From contig JASAMV010005928.1 in assembly GCA_030248065.1 (NCBI GenBank), positions 1-64,000 of the forward strand: 64,000 bases of DNA. Direction: 5' to 3'. The position numbers and the translations under genes are program-made. Shown piece by piece: positions 23,201 through 34,776 of this stretch. The DNA is from Rhynchonema sp. JSB1_4. Its lineage: Eukaryota > Nematoda > Chromadorea > Monhysterida > Xyalidae. The stretch's first letter is position 1; the number at the start of each line of letters is the position of its first letter. The notes beneath the pieces were generated by a model. That model searched no databases and was not told the DNA's origin. It saw nothing but the letters and a program-made list of their open reading frames with translations.

Positions 23201-24780
23201 CTGGTGATCACGTGACCCCCAATGACTGTCAATGCACTTGTGTTCGATCAATGCCGATTCGATCGATTGTTGGATGGATGGGTAGCTCTAAGCGATATCT
23301 TGTAATGGGCGTCCTATCTGTATCGACTGCGGATGGTTGATGCCGATCAGCCCTTAGCGTGGCTGTCTTTGTTTTGTATTTTTACACAGAATTGTCAAAT
23401 TTAAAACTTTGCTTCTAGTTTCAGTTCCAGTTTGCAATCCCAGCACTGGTGATCACGTGACCCCCAATGACTGTCAATGCACTTGTGTTCGATCAATGCC
23501 GATTCGATCGATTGTTGGATGGATGGGTAGCTCTAAGCGATATCTTGTAATGGGCGTCCTATCTGTATCGACTGCGGATGGTTGATGCCGATCAGCCCTT
23601 AGCGTGGCTGTCTTTGTTTTGCATTCGTTCACAAAATTATCACATTTAAAACTTTGCTTCTAGTTTCAGTTCCAGTTTGCAATCCCAGCACTGGTGATCA
23701 CGTGACCCCCAATGACTGTCAATGCACTTGTGTTCGATCAATGCCAATTCGATCGATTGTTGGATGGATGGGTAGCTCTAAGCGATATCTTGTAATGGGC
23801 GTCCTATCTGTATCGACTGCGGATGGTTGATGCCGATCAGCCCTTAGCGTGGCTGTCTTTGTTTTGCATTCGTTCACAAAATTATCACATTTAAAACTTT
23901 GCTTCTAGTTTCAGTTCCAGTTTGCAATCCCAGCACTGGTGATCACGTGACCCCCAATGACTGTCAATGCACTTGTGTTCGATCAATGCCGATTCGATCG
24001 ATTGTTGGATGGATGGGTGACTCTAAGCGATATCTTGTAATGGGCGTCCTATCTGTATCGACTGCGGATGGTTGATGCCGATCAGCCCTTAGCGTGGCTG
24101 TCTTTGTTTTGTATTTTTACACAGAATTGTCAAATTAAAACTTTGCTTCTAGTTTCAGTTCCAGTTTGCAATCCCAGCACTGGTGATCACGTGACCCCCA
24201 ATGACTGTCAATGCACTTGTGTTCGATCAATGCAGATTCGATCGATTGTTGGATGGATGGGTAGCTCTAAGCGATATCTTGTAATGGGCGTCCTATCTGT
24301 ATCGACTGCGGATGGTTGATGCCGATCAGCCCTTAGCGTGGCTGTCTTTGTTTTGCATTTTTACACAGAATTGTCAAATTTAAAACTTTGCTTCTAGTTT
24401 CAGTTCCAGTTTGCAATCCCAGCACTGGTGATCACGTGACCCCCAATGACTGTCAATGCACTTGTGTTCGATCAATGCCGATTCGATCGATTGTTGGATG
24501 GATGGGTGACTCTAAGCGATATCTTGTAATAGGCGTCCTATCTGTATCGACTGCGGATGATTGATGCCGATCAGCCCTTAGCGTGGCTGTCTTTGTTTTG
24601 TATTTTTTCACAAAATTGTCAAATTTAAAACTTTGTTTCTAGTTTCAGTTCTAGTTTGCAATCCCAGCACTTGTGATCACGTGACCCCCATGACTGTCGA
24701 TGCACTTGTGCCCGATCAATGCCGATCCGATCGATGGATGCCAAAAGAGGTACAGTTGGGCTACTTTGTAGTTGAATGGC
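20255..24780. repeat. 245-bp satellite array, about 18 units
   Basis: The phrase GGATGGATGGGT recurs at 20336, 20581, 20826, 21071 and so on to 24011, then about 24255 and 24500. This is a period of 245 bp with a single 1-bp deletion in one unit. Units differ at only a few positions; three recurrent variants are CATTCGTTCACA, TATTTTTTCACA and TATTTTTACACA. Each unit contains GTGATCACGTGAC, which holds the palindromes TGATCA and TCACGTGA. The first and last units are diverged. No convincing protein is encoded. Confidence 0.95.
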
Positions 24781-24806
24781 CCTTTGCGTCGCGGCGAAGA
24801 CCAGTA

Positions 24807-25088
24807 TGGGCAATCCATCGGCTCATGGCACTTTTTATACACACAGCGCACGCAGCAGCACACGCCTGTTTCTAAACGAAATGTACACTTTGAGCTAGTG
24901 TCGTGCTTTGATGACCGCTTTTTAATTTATCCGGTTTTCATTTGCTGCTTGACATAACACTTTTCTGCATTGTTGCAAGATTTGGGAATGTTTCAACTCA
25001 TAACTGCAGAGAATACATGCATTCATTGATGGCAGTAATGTGGCCTGCAACCTGTGTGTGCGAGTGCCAAGAGCTGGCGGATTGCCTA
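24807..25088 (+). mobile_element. MITE family A, copy 2 (TA target)
   Basis: Begins TGGGCAATCCATCGGCTCATGG and ends GGATTGCCTA, with TA at 24805-24806 and 25089-25090. Its interior (for example GACCGCTTTTTAATTTATCC) is the reverse complement of positions near 180-230 in copy 1. It lies between the last satellite unit and a lone decayed unit. Confidence 0.8.
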
Positions 25089-25139
25089 TACTTTAGGAAG
25101 GGTTGTCTTCATTCATATTTATAACAAATTACCATATAA

Positions 25140-25210
25140 TCTAAACTTGATTCTAGTTTCAGTTCCAATTTCCTGGGACTGCTGATCACAAGTCAACATC
25201 ATCCAATGAA
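25140..25210. repeat. Stranded, decayed satellite unit
   Basis: AACTTGATTCTAGTTTCAGTTCC at 25145, then GCTGATCACA and CATCCAATGA, follow the order of the satellite monomer with many changes. Its place beyond the MITE shows that the array once extended further, or that the MITE landed inside it. Confidence 0.55.
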
Positions 25211-26385
25211 CAAAAAAAGTTGTATCGTCAACAAAGATGCGTCATTTATTTAGAATTGACTTTTCTATTATTCTCATCTTCCCATGTTTTTGTTTTATGT
25301 TGTTCCACTCATATATTCATGTCCGCCACTGCATTCATCCTCTTGTCCTCTGCGTTGTTGTTGACTTGAGCACGCGCGCTCGCGATGCGGAAGTCGCTGA
25401 AAAAGTCGGCATCGGACTAACAGTGCCCTGCTGTGTTTTCCCTTGCTCCTTTTTCCGTGACACAGCGCGCGTTAGAATGCTGCTCGCTTTCTTTCCTGTT
25501 TCATTGTGTATTTCTCCCTCCATTGTTGCTCCGTTATCATCTTTATAGCCCTTCAAATTACACAGTTTGACAAACTCATTGTGAGTTTTTGTTCTTCATT
25601 TCCCACGGATTTAAACCAACATGCTAAACCACTTGCAGTTGTCAACCGATCGAGCCCTCGACACGAACAGGTCAGCGGAAGACGTCACCACCAAGCTATA
25701 GTTTTTGGTGAGAAGTCCGATTTTCATTTTGGCGTTTTATTTCACGATGAACGCAAAGCTTGTTGACAAAAACTTTTCTTCCTTCAGCGTCCTTCTTCTC
25801 TCTTCGCGTCGGATGTCACGTTGAAACCACGATCACGTCATGATACTTTCTTACAAATTTCTGTATAATACCACCTTGTACTAATGTTTTTTTAGTATTT
25901 TTTTAAATAACATCCTAACGATCAAAACTGTAATCCTGTTTGTCGTATAAACTTAATCAAAACTTGTGAATCGTTTTCCCCAGTGATGTTTATCTTCCTT
26001 GCTGATCGTGAACTGATTGAACCGCCAAACAAAACGTCGCGAAAATCAGAACACTAATTTTGAGTTTGGCTGCCTAATATTATTTAGACTTTCAAATAAC
26101 ACGACAACAACGAAGCTTAGAAATCATGAACCTGCAATGCGGAAAATAATATCACGTTTGCTTGAACAAACGCTTCAACCCAACACGCACGTCGTTTAAT
26201 CGACTCAGGTCTCAGCCCTGATTTTATAAACAGTTTTCTGTTTGACCCCCTTGCACACTTGTCATCATCACTGAAGTATGGATCTTCATGAAGCCACCAC
26301 AAACCGACCGATTGACTCAAATGAAAAAAGAAAGAAAGAATCAAAATCAACAACATCAGGGTGGGTAAAGGCAGTCTACGGGAGG
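25211..26385. other. Intergenic, no gene seen
   Basis: Scattered short frames with no family match and no splice pattern. Confidence 0.4.
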
Positions 26386-26389
26386 TTGT

Positions 26390-27074
26390 AGGCCTAAAAT
26401 GGGCATTTTTAGACCAAAAATGAGTGACTTTCAGGTCAATGTCAATGTTATCAAAAGTCGCCAAAATACCGTATTGTCGGAAATAGAACCCCCCCATTAA
26501 TTGACCCCCCCATTAATTGAACCCCCCCTAAATGGCTCGAAATCAAAAATAGAACCCCCCCATTAATTGACCCCCCCCATTAATAGAACCCCACCCCCAA
26601 CCTTCACCGTACCACAGATTAGTGGTATGGTAGGGCTGTGTTGTTGTGTCAAACGTTGTTTAAGCTTGCGTACACAACAGAATACAGCTTTTTAAGCATA
26701 ATCGACGCTGTTAAAGGCAGAAAATACGGAAAACAAGCCATTTTTATGGGCATTATTAACAATGATTTTTTTCGTCGGGGGGCCAAATGAAAAATATAAC
26801 CCCCCCCAATAATTGACCCCCCCATAAATTGAACCCCCCAAAATGACCCCAGTGAAAAAATAGACCCCCCGGGTTGGGTTCTATTTCCGACAATACGGTA
26901 CCCGTTTTATTGAGAATTTTTTCCAAAAAGGGGCAAAAATCGGTCAAATTTTCTGCCTCTAGAAGTGACTTTTTCCTGAATTTGGGTCTTCCCCCCTTCC
27001 CCCCAAGGGAGGTACACAAACCGCCGCACGGAAAAAAGGGGTAGGTACACTAACCGCCGCGCCGGACCAGGAAC
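26390..27074 (-). mobile_element. Truncated hAT-like MITE (CAGTGTAGTTCC family) split by another element
   Basis: It carries TAGGCCTAAAATGGGCATTTTTAG, GTCGCCAAAATA, the CCCGTTTTATTGAGAATTTT block and the ACACTAACCGCCGC repeats, in the order seen at 38.3-38.7 kb. The left terminus is missing and the right end stops at CCGGACCAGGAACT. The element at 26469-26898 interrupts it. Confidence 0.7.
26469..26898. mobile_element. TA-target miniature element, copy 1, nested
   Basis: Ends are CCGTATTGTCGGAAATAG and its exact complement, with TA on both sides (26467-26468 and 26899-26900). Removing it and one TA restores the block AAAATACCCGTTTTATT, which is intact in the related copy near 38500. The interior carries C-rich ATTAATTGA units and a central AT-rich part shared with 28141-28567. 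Confidence 0.85.
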
Positions 27075-27447
27075 TTGGTGGCGCGCTTGGTATTGGGTTT
27101 TGGGTGGGTGCGATTCAGAGGTCGCAATCGGGCCGGGTTTGGCCGGCCCGGCCCGGCCCGAGCCCCCAAATCTCCGGCCCGGCCCGGCCCGACCCGTACC
27201 CCCAAATCTCCGGCCCGGCCCGGCCCGAGCCTCCAAATCTCCGGCCCGGCCCGGCCCGGCCCGATTTTTTGGCTCAGATTTTAAAACCCAATTTTTGTCA
27301 CAATTTTTGCGATTTTTGAATCTATTTTTTTGGTTGAAAATAAATTGTTTTCAATGGTGTGGCTGGGGGGTGGGGGCCCCCCTTAGGTACAGTAGGTAGG
27401 TAGATTGACGCGCCATCCTGGTACAGTACTCAGTAGGCAGGTAGCCG

Positions 27448-27914
27448 CAGTGTAGTACTTGGTCAGGGTGTTGACGATAGATAGATTGGGAACCGAAATG
27501 TGTTGACGATAGATAGATGACCCAAGTCCGAAATCTGGGGGGGGGTCGACCCAAACTTGTTGACGATAGATAGATGGTGGGGGGGGGGGGTCGCCAAAAA
27601 TCAAGGTATAGTATAGTGCATTAAGTAGGTAATAACGTGTAAATATTAATGAAAATGTGTATAGATGTACTAAATCCGCGCGTAGCGCGCGATTTTTGCC
27701 TATTTGTGGTGAAAAATACCGATTTTGAGCCATTTTGAGGCAAAAATGTCAATTTTGGGTTCGAAATGTGTTGACGATAGATAGATTGTTCCCAAAATTT
27801 GTTGACGATAGATAGATTTGCCCATATGTGTTGACGATAGATAGATGAAATCAAAAAGTGTTGACGATAGATAGATGAATCTGGTGGGGGGGACCCCCCC
27901 CAAGTACTACCCTG
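27448..27914. mobile_element. Third-level hAT-like element with GATAGATAGAT repeats
   Basis: Ends are CAGTGTAGTACTTGG and CCAAGTACTACCCTG. The octamer GGTAGCCG is duplicated at 27440-27447 and 27915-27922. The unit GTTGACGATAGATAGAT occurs seven times inside, split by unrelated sequence. Confidence 0.8.
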
Positions 27915-28140
27915 GGTAGCCGCCCTCGGCTGGTACAGCAGGTAGGTTGCTATTTTTGGCTCATAATGGTACAAAATCAATATTTTTCAGTCCAAATAGG
28001 CGAAAAATCGCGCGCTGCGCGCGAAATTGGCATTTTAGAGCACATTTTCATCAAAAATTTAGACAAAAAATTTTGTTCCCCCTAGCTCGGCCGGTACAGC
28101 AGGTAGGTTGATTGTAGTAGGCCTTTCTGGTGGTACAGTA

Positions 28141-28567
28141 CCGTATTGTCGGAAATAGAACCCGGGGGGTCTATTTTTTCACTGGGGTCATTTTGGGGGG
28201 GTTCAATTTATGGGGGGGGTCAATTATTGGGGGGGGTTATATTTTTCATTTGGCCCCCCGACGAAAAAAATCGTTGTTAATAATGCCCATAAACATGGCT
28301 TGTTTTCGGTATTTTCTAAATTCAACAGTGGCAATTATGCTTAAAAAGCTGTATTCTGGTGTGTACGCAAGCTTAAACAACGTTTGACACAACAACACAG
28401 CCCTACCATACCACTAATCTGTGGGACGGTGAAGGTTGGGGTGGGGTTCTATTAATGGGGGGGTCAATTAATGGGGGGTTATATTTTTGATTTCGAGCCA
28501 TTTAGGGGGGGTTCAATTAATGGGGGGGGGGTCAATTAATGGGGGGGTTCTATTTCCGACAATACGG
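28141..28567. mobile_element. TA-target miniature element, copy 2
   Basis: Same CCGTATTGTCGGAAATAG ends as 26469-26898, with TA at 28139-28140 and 28568-28569. The interior is the reverse complement of copy 1, with matching blocks such as TAATGCCCATAAA and CCCTACCATACCACTAATC. Confidence 0.85.
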
Positions 28568-28588
28568 TAGGTTGATTGCACGCCTGGG

Positions 28589-28973
28589 CAGTGTAGTTCC
28601 TGGGGGGGAGGGGGTCCCCCCTCGGGTACGCTATCTCCCCCTCGGGTGGTACACTATCCCCTTATCTCCCCCTCCGGGTACACTATCTCCCCCAATTTTT
28701 GCCTAAAATGGCCGTTTTTAGGCCTAAAATGGGCATTTGTAGGCCTAAAATGTGTGATTTCTAGGTCAATGTTCTCAAAAGTCGCCAAAATACCCTTTTT
28801 ATGAAGAATTTTTTCCAAAAAGGGGCAAAAATAGGTCAAATTTTCCACCTCAAAAAGTGACTTTTTCCCGAATTTGGGTCTTCCCCCCTTCCCCCCCTCG
28901 GGGGTACACTATCTCCCCCTCCGAAAAAAACGGGGGGTCCGCTATCTCCCCCTCCGGACCAGGAACTACACTG
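28589..28973. mobile_element. hAT-like MITE, CAGTGTAGTTCC family, third level
   Basis: Ends are CAGTGTAGTTCCTGG and CCAGGAACTACACTG. The octamer CGCCTGGG flanks it at 28581-28588 and 28974-28981. The sub-terminal repeats read ACACTATCTCCCCCTC, a variant different from the ACTAACCGCC type at 16.5 and 38.3 kb. Confidence 0.85.
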
Positions 28974-29629
28974 CGCCTGGGTAGCCACACCACTGATTGT
29001 TTTCCATTAAAAAGTCGTCAGATAGACAATATTGATCACTTACTTGCCGAATCCGTCAGAAATTTTAGTATTTTTTGACAAAAAAATCCCTACTTTTTCA
29101 GTAAAATAAACTCACTTCAGAAGCTTCGGGCCGGGGTGCCCGGCCCGGCCCGACCCTCCAAATCTCCGGCCCGGCCCGAGCCAAAAGCCCAAAATCGCGG
29201 CCCGGCCCGGCCCGATTGCGACCTCTGGTGCGATTCCATTTCGGCAATACCAAAACGACTCATAATTTGTCTATTTTTTTTTGTTTTTCCCTCAAATTGA
29301 TGGTTTCTGATCAGAAATTCTTTCGAGTGTCCATACCAGACAACTGAACTTGCTTCTCGAATGCTAGAAAAGCACTTTTTCATCATCATTTTAAACGACC
29401 AAAATGTCAAAATTTTCCCAGATAATCTTCAACTTTGGTATTGGGTGTATTGGGTATTGGGTGCCACGCCTGGTATTGAGTATTGGGTAGGTCTGCTCAT
29501 CTGGTTGGTACTGGGTATTGAGTTTTGGGTATCGGGTCACAGCACAGGGCAGGTATTTGGTATTATTGGGTATCAGGTGGGCCTTTCCGGGTAACGTTTC
29601 CGGTCCCGGTCCGCCAGAACCAAATCAAC

Positions 29630-30020
29630 CAGTGTAGTTCCTGGGGGGGAGGGGGGTCCCCCCTCGGGTACACCATCTCCCCCTCAGGTGGTACACTATC
29701 CCCCTATCTCCCCCTCCTCCGGGTACACTATCTCCCCCAATTTTTGCCTAAAATAGGCATTTTTTAGGCCCAAAATGGGCATTTTTATACAAAAAATGTG
29801 TGATTTTTAGGTCAATGTTCTCAAAAGTCGCCAAAATGCCCTTTTTATGAAGAATTTTTTCCAAAAAGGGGCAAAAATAGGTCAAATTTTCTACCTCAAA
29901 AAGTGACTTTTTCCCGAATTTGGGTCTTCCCCCCCTTCCCCCCTCGGGGGTACACTATCTCCCCCTCCGAAAAAAACGGAGGGTCCGCTATCTCCCCCCT
30001 CCGGACCAGGAACTACACTG
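29630..30020. mobile_element. hAT-like MITE, CAGTGTAGTTCC family
   Basis: Same ends as the 28589 copy and the same CTATCTCCCCC variant. The flanking octamers AAATCAAC (29622-29629) and AAACCAAC (30021-30028) differ at one base. Confidence 0.8.
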
Positions 30021-30089
30021 AAACCAACCACACCTCGCTGATCTCCCCCGGCTGCGATTCAGGCACTTTAAGGCTTTTTTAGGTGTCAC

Positions 30090-30547
30090 CAGTGTTGGAG
30101 CTGGGGGGGGGGGGGGGTTTGGGGGGGGGTAGCCCCCCCCCAGTACAGTAGGTATCCCCCCTTGCCTGGTACAGTAGGTATCCCCCCGATGTTTGGCATG
30201 GTACAGTAGGTATCCCCCCGATTTTCACCCCGGTACAGTAGGTATCCCCCCCCGAGTTTGCCTCAAAAGTGCCAATTTTTGACCAAAATGGCCAAAATTA
30301 GTGTAAAATCAGTGGTTTTTACCTCAAATTACCCAAAATTCGCGCGCACTACGTTTTCACACGATTCCACACATAATAAACACATTAAAAATTTTCACCC
30401 CAAAACCTAACCCCCCCCCCCAACCCCTCCCCCCAACCCCCCCCTGGGTACATAACCCCCCAGGCCATCGGCTCTGGTACAGTAGGTATCCCCTCTCTCC
30501 GAGCGCGGTACAGTAGGTATCCCCCCTCCAGAGTACCTCCAACACTG
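30090..30547. mobile_element. hAT-like MITE, CAGTGTTGGAG family
   Basis: Ends are CAGTGTTGGAG and CTCCAACACTG. The exact octamer GGTGTCAC lies at 30082-30089 and 30548-30555. Sub-terminal GGTACAGTAGGTATCCCCCC repeats occur at both ends, and related repeats lie inside the composite element near 16.9-17.0 kb. Confidence 0.85.
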
Positions 30548-30764
30548 GGTGTCACGCTTATCTACGAGGTCAAAAATGGTTTGCAAAATCGTTTTTCGCA
30601 CCCCTGAAGACCTATGGAATAATTTTGATTAAACACTCAAACCGAACCACTGTGCGGAAATTTATTGCAGATTGGGTCGAAAACGAAAAGGGAAGAACGT
30701 CGAGAGGTCCGATAAGAAGAACTGTTCTTCGTTTCGGGGTCTTCATTTTCAAGAATCACACAAG

Positions 30765-33700
30765 ATGGCGATGATGCGTTTGATTATTTCACTTGCATTT
30801 GTGTCCCTGTGCCGTGCGCAAAACGCTGAGATCAATCCATCGTTGTTGATCAGCTCAGTGGATCGCGAGCTTGACATCAAAAGCCAGCTGGTCAAATCGA
30901 GGATCACGTTCGATTTCGAGAACGCCGGCGAATCGATCTCGTACTTTCTGTACGCGCTGGAGTCGGCTGAAGCCGCGCATCTTGCCATCATCGAAGCCAA
31001 CATGGCCGACTCGAAAACCAAACTCAAGGCAACCAAAGTCACAGTTAAAGGACAACCGTTGGTTTTTCTTGTCTTGTTTGTGTTTTGCGATGCAAAGCAT
31101 TTTTATTGTTGATTCATTTGACAACTGATTCAGACGTTTTCAGTTCTGATGTGCAACTGTACAAGATCGAGTTTGCATCGCCAGTCAATCGCGGCAAGCT
31201 GATTGTCGATGCGCATTTCACGCACATGATCAAGCCGTATCCGGCTGAAATCTCACAGCCCGATGCACAGTCGGTTTTCATTTTTCTGTTCTGTTGTGCT
31301 GAACAAATTCGCAATCTTTATCAATAATATTCTGAATACAATTACAATTCCAGATTAGTAGAGTACGATGGTAACGCTCACGTCTATTCACCGTACACCA
31401 TCAAAGCGCAGAAGACCACCGTAAAACTGCCGACCAGCAAAGCACCGGAACATTGGTCAAAAGTGGCGCCATCGAAACTCGACGGTGACTCGATCGTTTA
31501 TGGCAGCTACGATGATGTGCCCGCATTTTCACAGGTGGAAGAATTGCGTTGTTCGTTTCTTGATTAAGCTGTAAATCAATAAGTATTATGAAAGTCAATG
31601 GCATTGACAGACAACGAACGAAGTTCTTCTCAGAAACCAATCCGCGTGCACTATGAGAACAACGGTCCGTTCCTGGTCATCAACAAAATGACGCGTTTGA
31701 TCGAAATCTCGCATTGGGGCAATGTGGCAGTCGAGGAATATATTGAAATGGTCAACACTGGCGCCAAGCTGAAGGTTTTCGATCATTTTGGTTTATTTGT
31801 CATGAATAATTTTAATTTCTTTCTCATTTGTCAAAATTTTAAATATCGCAGGGTCCATTCTCACGTTTCGACTATCAGCGCGACCATCGGGGACCCAATC
31901 AGCCATCGGTTGCTTCATTCAAAGTTGGTTGAATTGCGCAGATTGTTATGTCATATCATCTTTCTGTCCCGTATATTCGAAGGATGATTTGCAATTGAAA
32001 TGTGTGTCAGTAAACGATGCAAGTTTAACTTTTTTCCTCTCAGACTATGTTGCCGGCTTCGGCGCGTGACGTCTATTATCGCGATGAAATTGGCAACATC
32101 AGCACATCACACATGCTTCAGTTGGATGATGCCGTGGAATTGGTTAGATTTCGATAACTGCTTGCCTGATTTGTCAAGGAAATGCATCGCTGCCTATTTC
32201 AGGTTATTCGTCCCCGATTCCCGCTGTTTGGTGGTTGGCAGACGCACTATTTGATCGGCTACAATCTGCCCAGTTATGAGTATCTGTTCAACAAAGGTTT
32301 TTTTTTCATTCTGTTCCTGTCAAAGACAGATATTAAACAAACAAGCATACGAAACATCTGTCAGGCAACAACTATGCGCTGAAGATGCGTTTCCTTGACC
32401 ACGTGTTCGATAACATGGTTGTCGATGACCTGACCGTGAAAATCATTCTGCCTGAAAAATCAGAGTTCGTTTGAATTTGTAATTTGCACGAACTTTGTGT
32501 GAATAAGGAGAGTACGATTTTTAGCACTTGATAGCAAGAAAGCAATTTTGTCGGAAAAAACCGTAATAATGTTTTCGAGTCTTATTCAGAAAAATCCAAC
32601 TTGACCCGCCGTACAAAGTAAAACGTTCGGCAGATGAACGACATTACACCTATTTGGACTACACCGGTCGTCCCGTGATCATTGCGCACAAAACCAATCT
32701 CGTTGAGAAACATATCCAAGAGTTCCAGGTAGGCTTGCCTTGGGGTGTTGGATTATATGGGGGCGGAATGCTGTTGGTAGATTCGTAATTTTTCATCATG
32801 TACTTTATTTATCGATAATTCTCTAACTGTTTCGTACTTGACTTGACGTGTGTATTGATAGGCATCGGCTGGAAATGTTTTGTTCTTCGGTGATAGATCG
32901 TCCGTTGCTTTGATTACCGCTTTGTGAAGTGGTTTTGTAAAACTGTAAAATAGCCTGAAACATGCCACCAAAAACAGATCCGGCCCTGCGCGATCAACAA
33001 GGTTGATGCCATACCGCTGATCATTCTTGCCAATAATCGGTTTCAGATTCACTACCAATTCGACCGCACCTCAATGATCTATGAGCCGCTGATGATTGTC
33101 ATTTCACTATACGCATTATTTGCCATCGTCATTGTTTGGGTACGATTGGACTTCACCATTGCAAAGGTTGGTTATTTCGCAATTTTTTGCCACAGTCCTT
33201 TCGCACCTTTTTGGCTTTCTCCAGCTCCAGCTGCTGCTGCACCCACTGATCGGTTTTATTTTGAGCATACGAGAAACTAAAATGAACACCGCGTGTCGGC
33301 TTCGTCAAGCATTGCAGCAACCCTAACTTTGTCACCTCCCATGACAGGACGAGATTAGCGAGTCACGCATGCGTGTACAAGGTTTGATCGAAAAGGTGAT
33401 CGATTTGCACGTGCAACGTCTGCAGGCGTATGACTGGTGGCTGGATGGAATGCGATTGTTTAGAGAGACGAAGGTAACAATTTGGCGATTTTCTTTGAAA
33501 GCATCGGTGCTTATTTCCTTGTGCTCACTCTATCTGGCCTCGTCCCGTGGATAAATGAAATTAAGTGAAAAGTTTACAATTGCCCAACGCATGCACCTGG
33601 GCAGGTGATCCGTCAAGGGTCATCAAGCACAAGTATCGAGTGTGTGTCAGCTTGAGACTCAAAAAACCGATCGGCAGAACTACAAAACGCAGACCCTGCG

Positions 33701-34776
33701 ATGTCAGTGAATTTCTTTGTCACATTTTTTCACCAACGCTTGCAGGAGGCCTCGATTCTGACAACGAAACGCAAGAAGGCCGAGTCCGACATGAAGACTG
33801 CAACGCAACAGATCTCCGACCTGCAGACTGAAATCAAGGCTGAAAGTTCAGAGACTGCTGACAAGGTTATTTTAGTTTTTGCGTCAGATTAAGACCACAG
33901 TTCTGAAGGAATTTATGTTAGATTTGATTTTTCGACTGGCCTACTAAAATTGGCAACATGCGTACCAATACGCCCACAAATGTTCCGCTAGTGGCTTATC
34001 ATCGCAGCTGTTCTTCCCCTGTTAGGCCGCTCTCTGACAAAAGCAAAAAGTTTACCACACACTTTTCGCTTTTTGCTTTTTGCTTTTGTCAGAGAGCAAA
34101 AGCAAAAAGTTGACTTTTTGCTTTTTGCTTTTTGCTTTCGTCAGAGAGCAAAAGCAAAAAGCAAAAACTTGAAAAAAAAGCAAAAAGTCATCATGACTTT
34201 TTACGCCCAAAACCAGGCTGCACAAACCCGAAAATCAAAAATTACACAGGTCTGGAACACGCTAATGTTTGCTGCTTGTGCGCGCTGCACAACTTTGCTT
34301 TTTGCTTTTTTGCTCTCTGACAAAAGCAAAAAGCAAAAAGTCAACTTTTTGCTTTTGCTCTCTGACAGAAGCAAAAAGCAAAAAGTGTGTTGTGAACTTT
34401 TTGCTTTTTGCTTTTGTCAGAGAGCGGCCTAATTCCTGCCTTTTCTTTCACAGGAAAAGTAAAAATCCATAAAACTTGCCGAACAGACCCGTTTGATTCC
34501 GTCATTTTCAGCTGAATGAACTGCAACGCTTGGACAAAATGGTCAAGGAGCAACTGGCACAGTTCAACACACAAAATGAGCGTCTCGTCAAAGGTTGGTT
34601 CTGGTCACGGTCGGGACGCGAGATTTCTCACGTTGGAGTGCAACCGCGCAGTTTCATTCATCCTTTGTGTTTCAGGTCAAGCACCAAAGAACGTGTTCGC
34701 TGAAGCCGAGAAGAAGTTCAAGATGCACTTCGATGAGAATCGTGAGAAAATGGACGCTGTCGTCTATGGACTTTAG
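30765..34776 (+). CDS. RPN1: Ribophorin I, oligosaccharyltransferase subunit 1, 14 exons
   Basis: Exons: 30765-31057, 31144-31269, 31354-31534, 31634-31774, 31852-31923, 32044-32142, 32203-32296, 32365-32464, 32590-32728, 33047-33166, 33348-33473, 33746-33865, 34512-34593, 34676-34776. All phases agree; about 597 aa, against 607 in human. The chosen ATG gives a signal peptide ([15 protein letters not shown]). An in-frame ATG at 30672 would bury it. Family signatures include [16 protein letters not shown]-like [69 protein letters not shown], a membrane span in exon 10 ([16 protein letters not shown]), and a charged cytosolic coiled tail. In the ER membrane it is part of the OST complex that transfers the lipid-linked glycan to Asn; it is not the catalytic STT3 subunit. 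Intron 12 holds a repeat element. Confidence 0.97.
34022..34432. mobile_element. AAAAGC-rich inverted element in RPN1 intron 12
   Basis: The ends are exact inverted copies, TAGGCCGCTCTCTGACAAAAGC, at about 34024 and 34431. Between them GCTCTCTGACAAAAGCAAAAAG and its complement recur several times in both orientations around a 130-bp unique core. The terminal TA could be the target duplication. The flanking octamers do not match convincingly. Confidence 0.65.

Larger units (their letters stand above)
27352..28995. mobile_element. Second-level hAT-like element (CAATGGTGTGGCT ends)
   Basis: The left end is CAATGGTGTGGCT and the right end AGCCACACCACTG. The target octamer ATTGTTTT is duplicated at 27344-27351 and 28996-29003. 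It contains three younger insertions: 27448-27914, 28141-28567 and 28589-28973. Confidence 0.8.
27116..29227. mobile_element. Outer hAT-like element (CAGAGGTCGCAATCGGGCC ends)
   Basis: The two ends are exact inverted complements over 22 bp, starting CAGAGGTCGCAATCGG. Both flanks carry GTGCGATT (27108-27115 and 29228-29235). Sub-terminal sequence is GGCCCGGCCC repeats. A smaller element (27352-28995) fills most of the interior, so the original was only about 460 bp. Non-coding. Confidence 0.85.

Noticed and set aside
24068..24319. 83-codon frame inside the satellite
   Set aside because: It spans the unit boundary and stays open only because one unit has a 1-bp deletion. Other units are closed in that frame.
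20255..24780. CRISPR array
   Set aside because: Whole 245-bp units repeat with no unique spacers, and the context is an animal genome.
26907..27399. Gly/Ala/Pro/Arg-rich frames on both strands
   Set aside because: They are produced by the GGCCCGGCCC sub-terminal repeats of transposons.
30672..30764. Upstream in-frame ATG for RPN1
   Set aside because: It would add 31 basic residues before the signal peptide, unlike the family.
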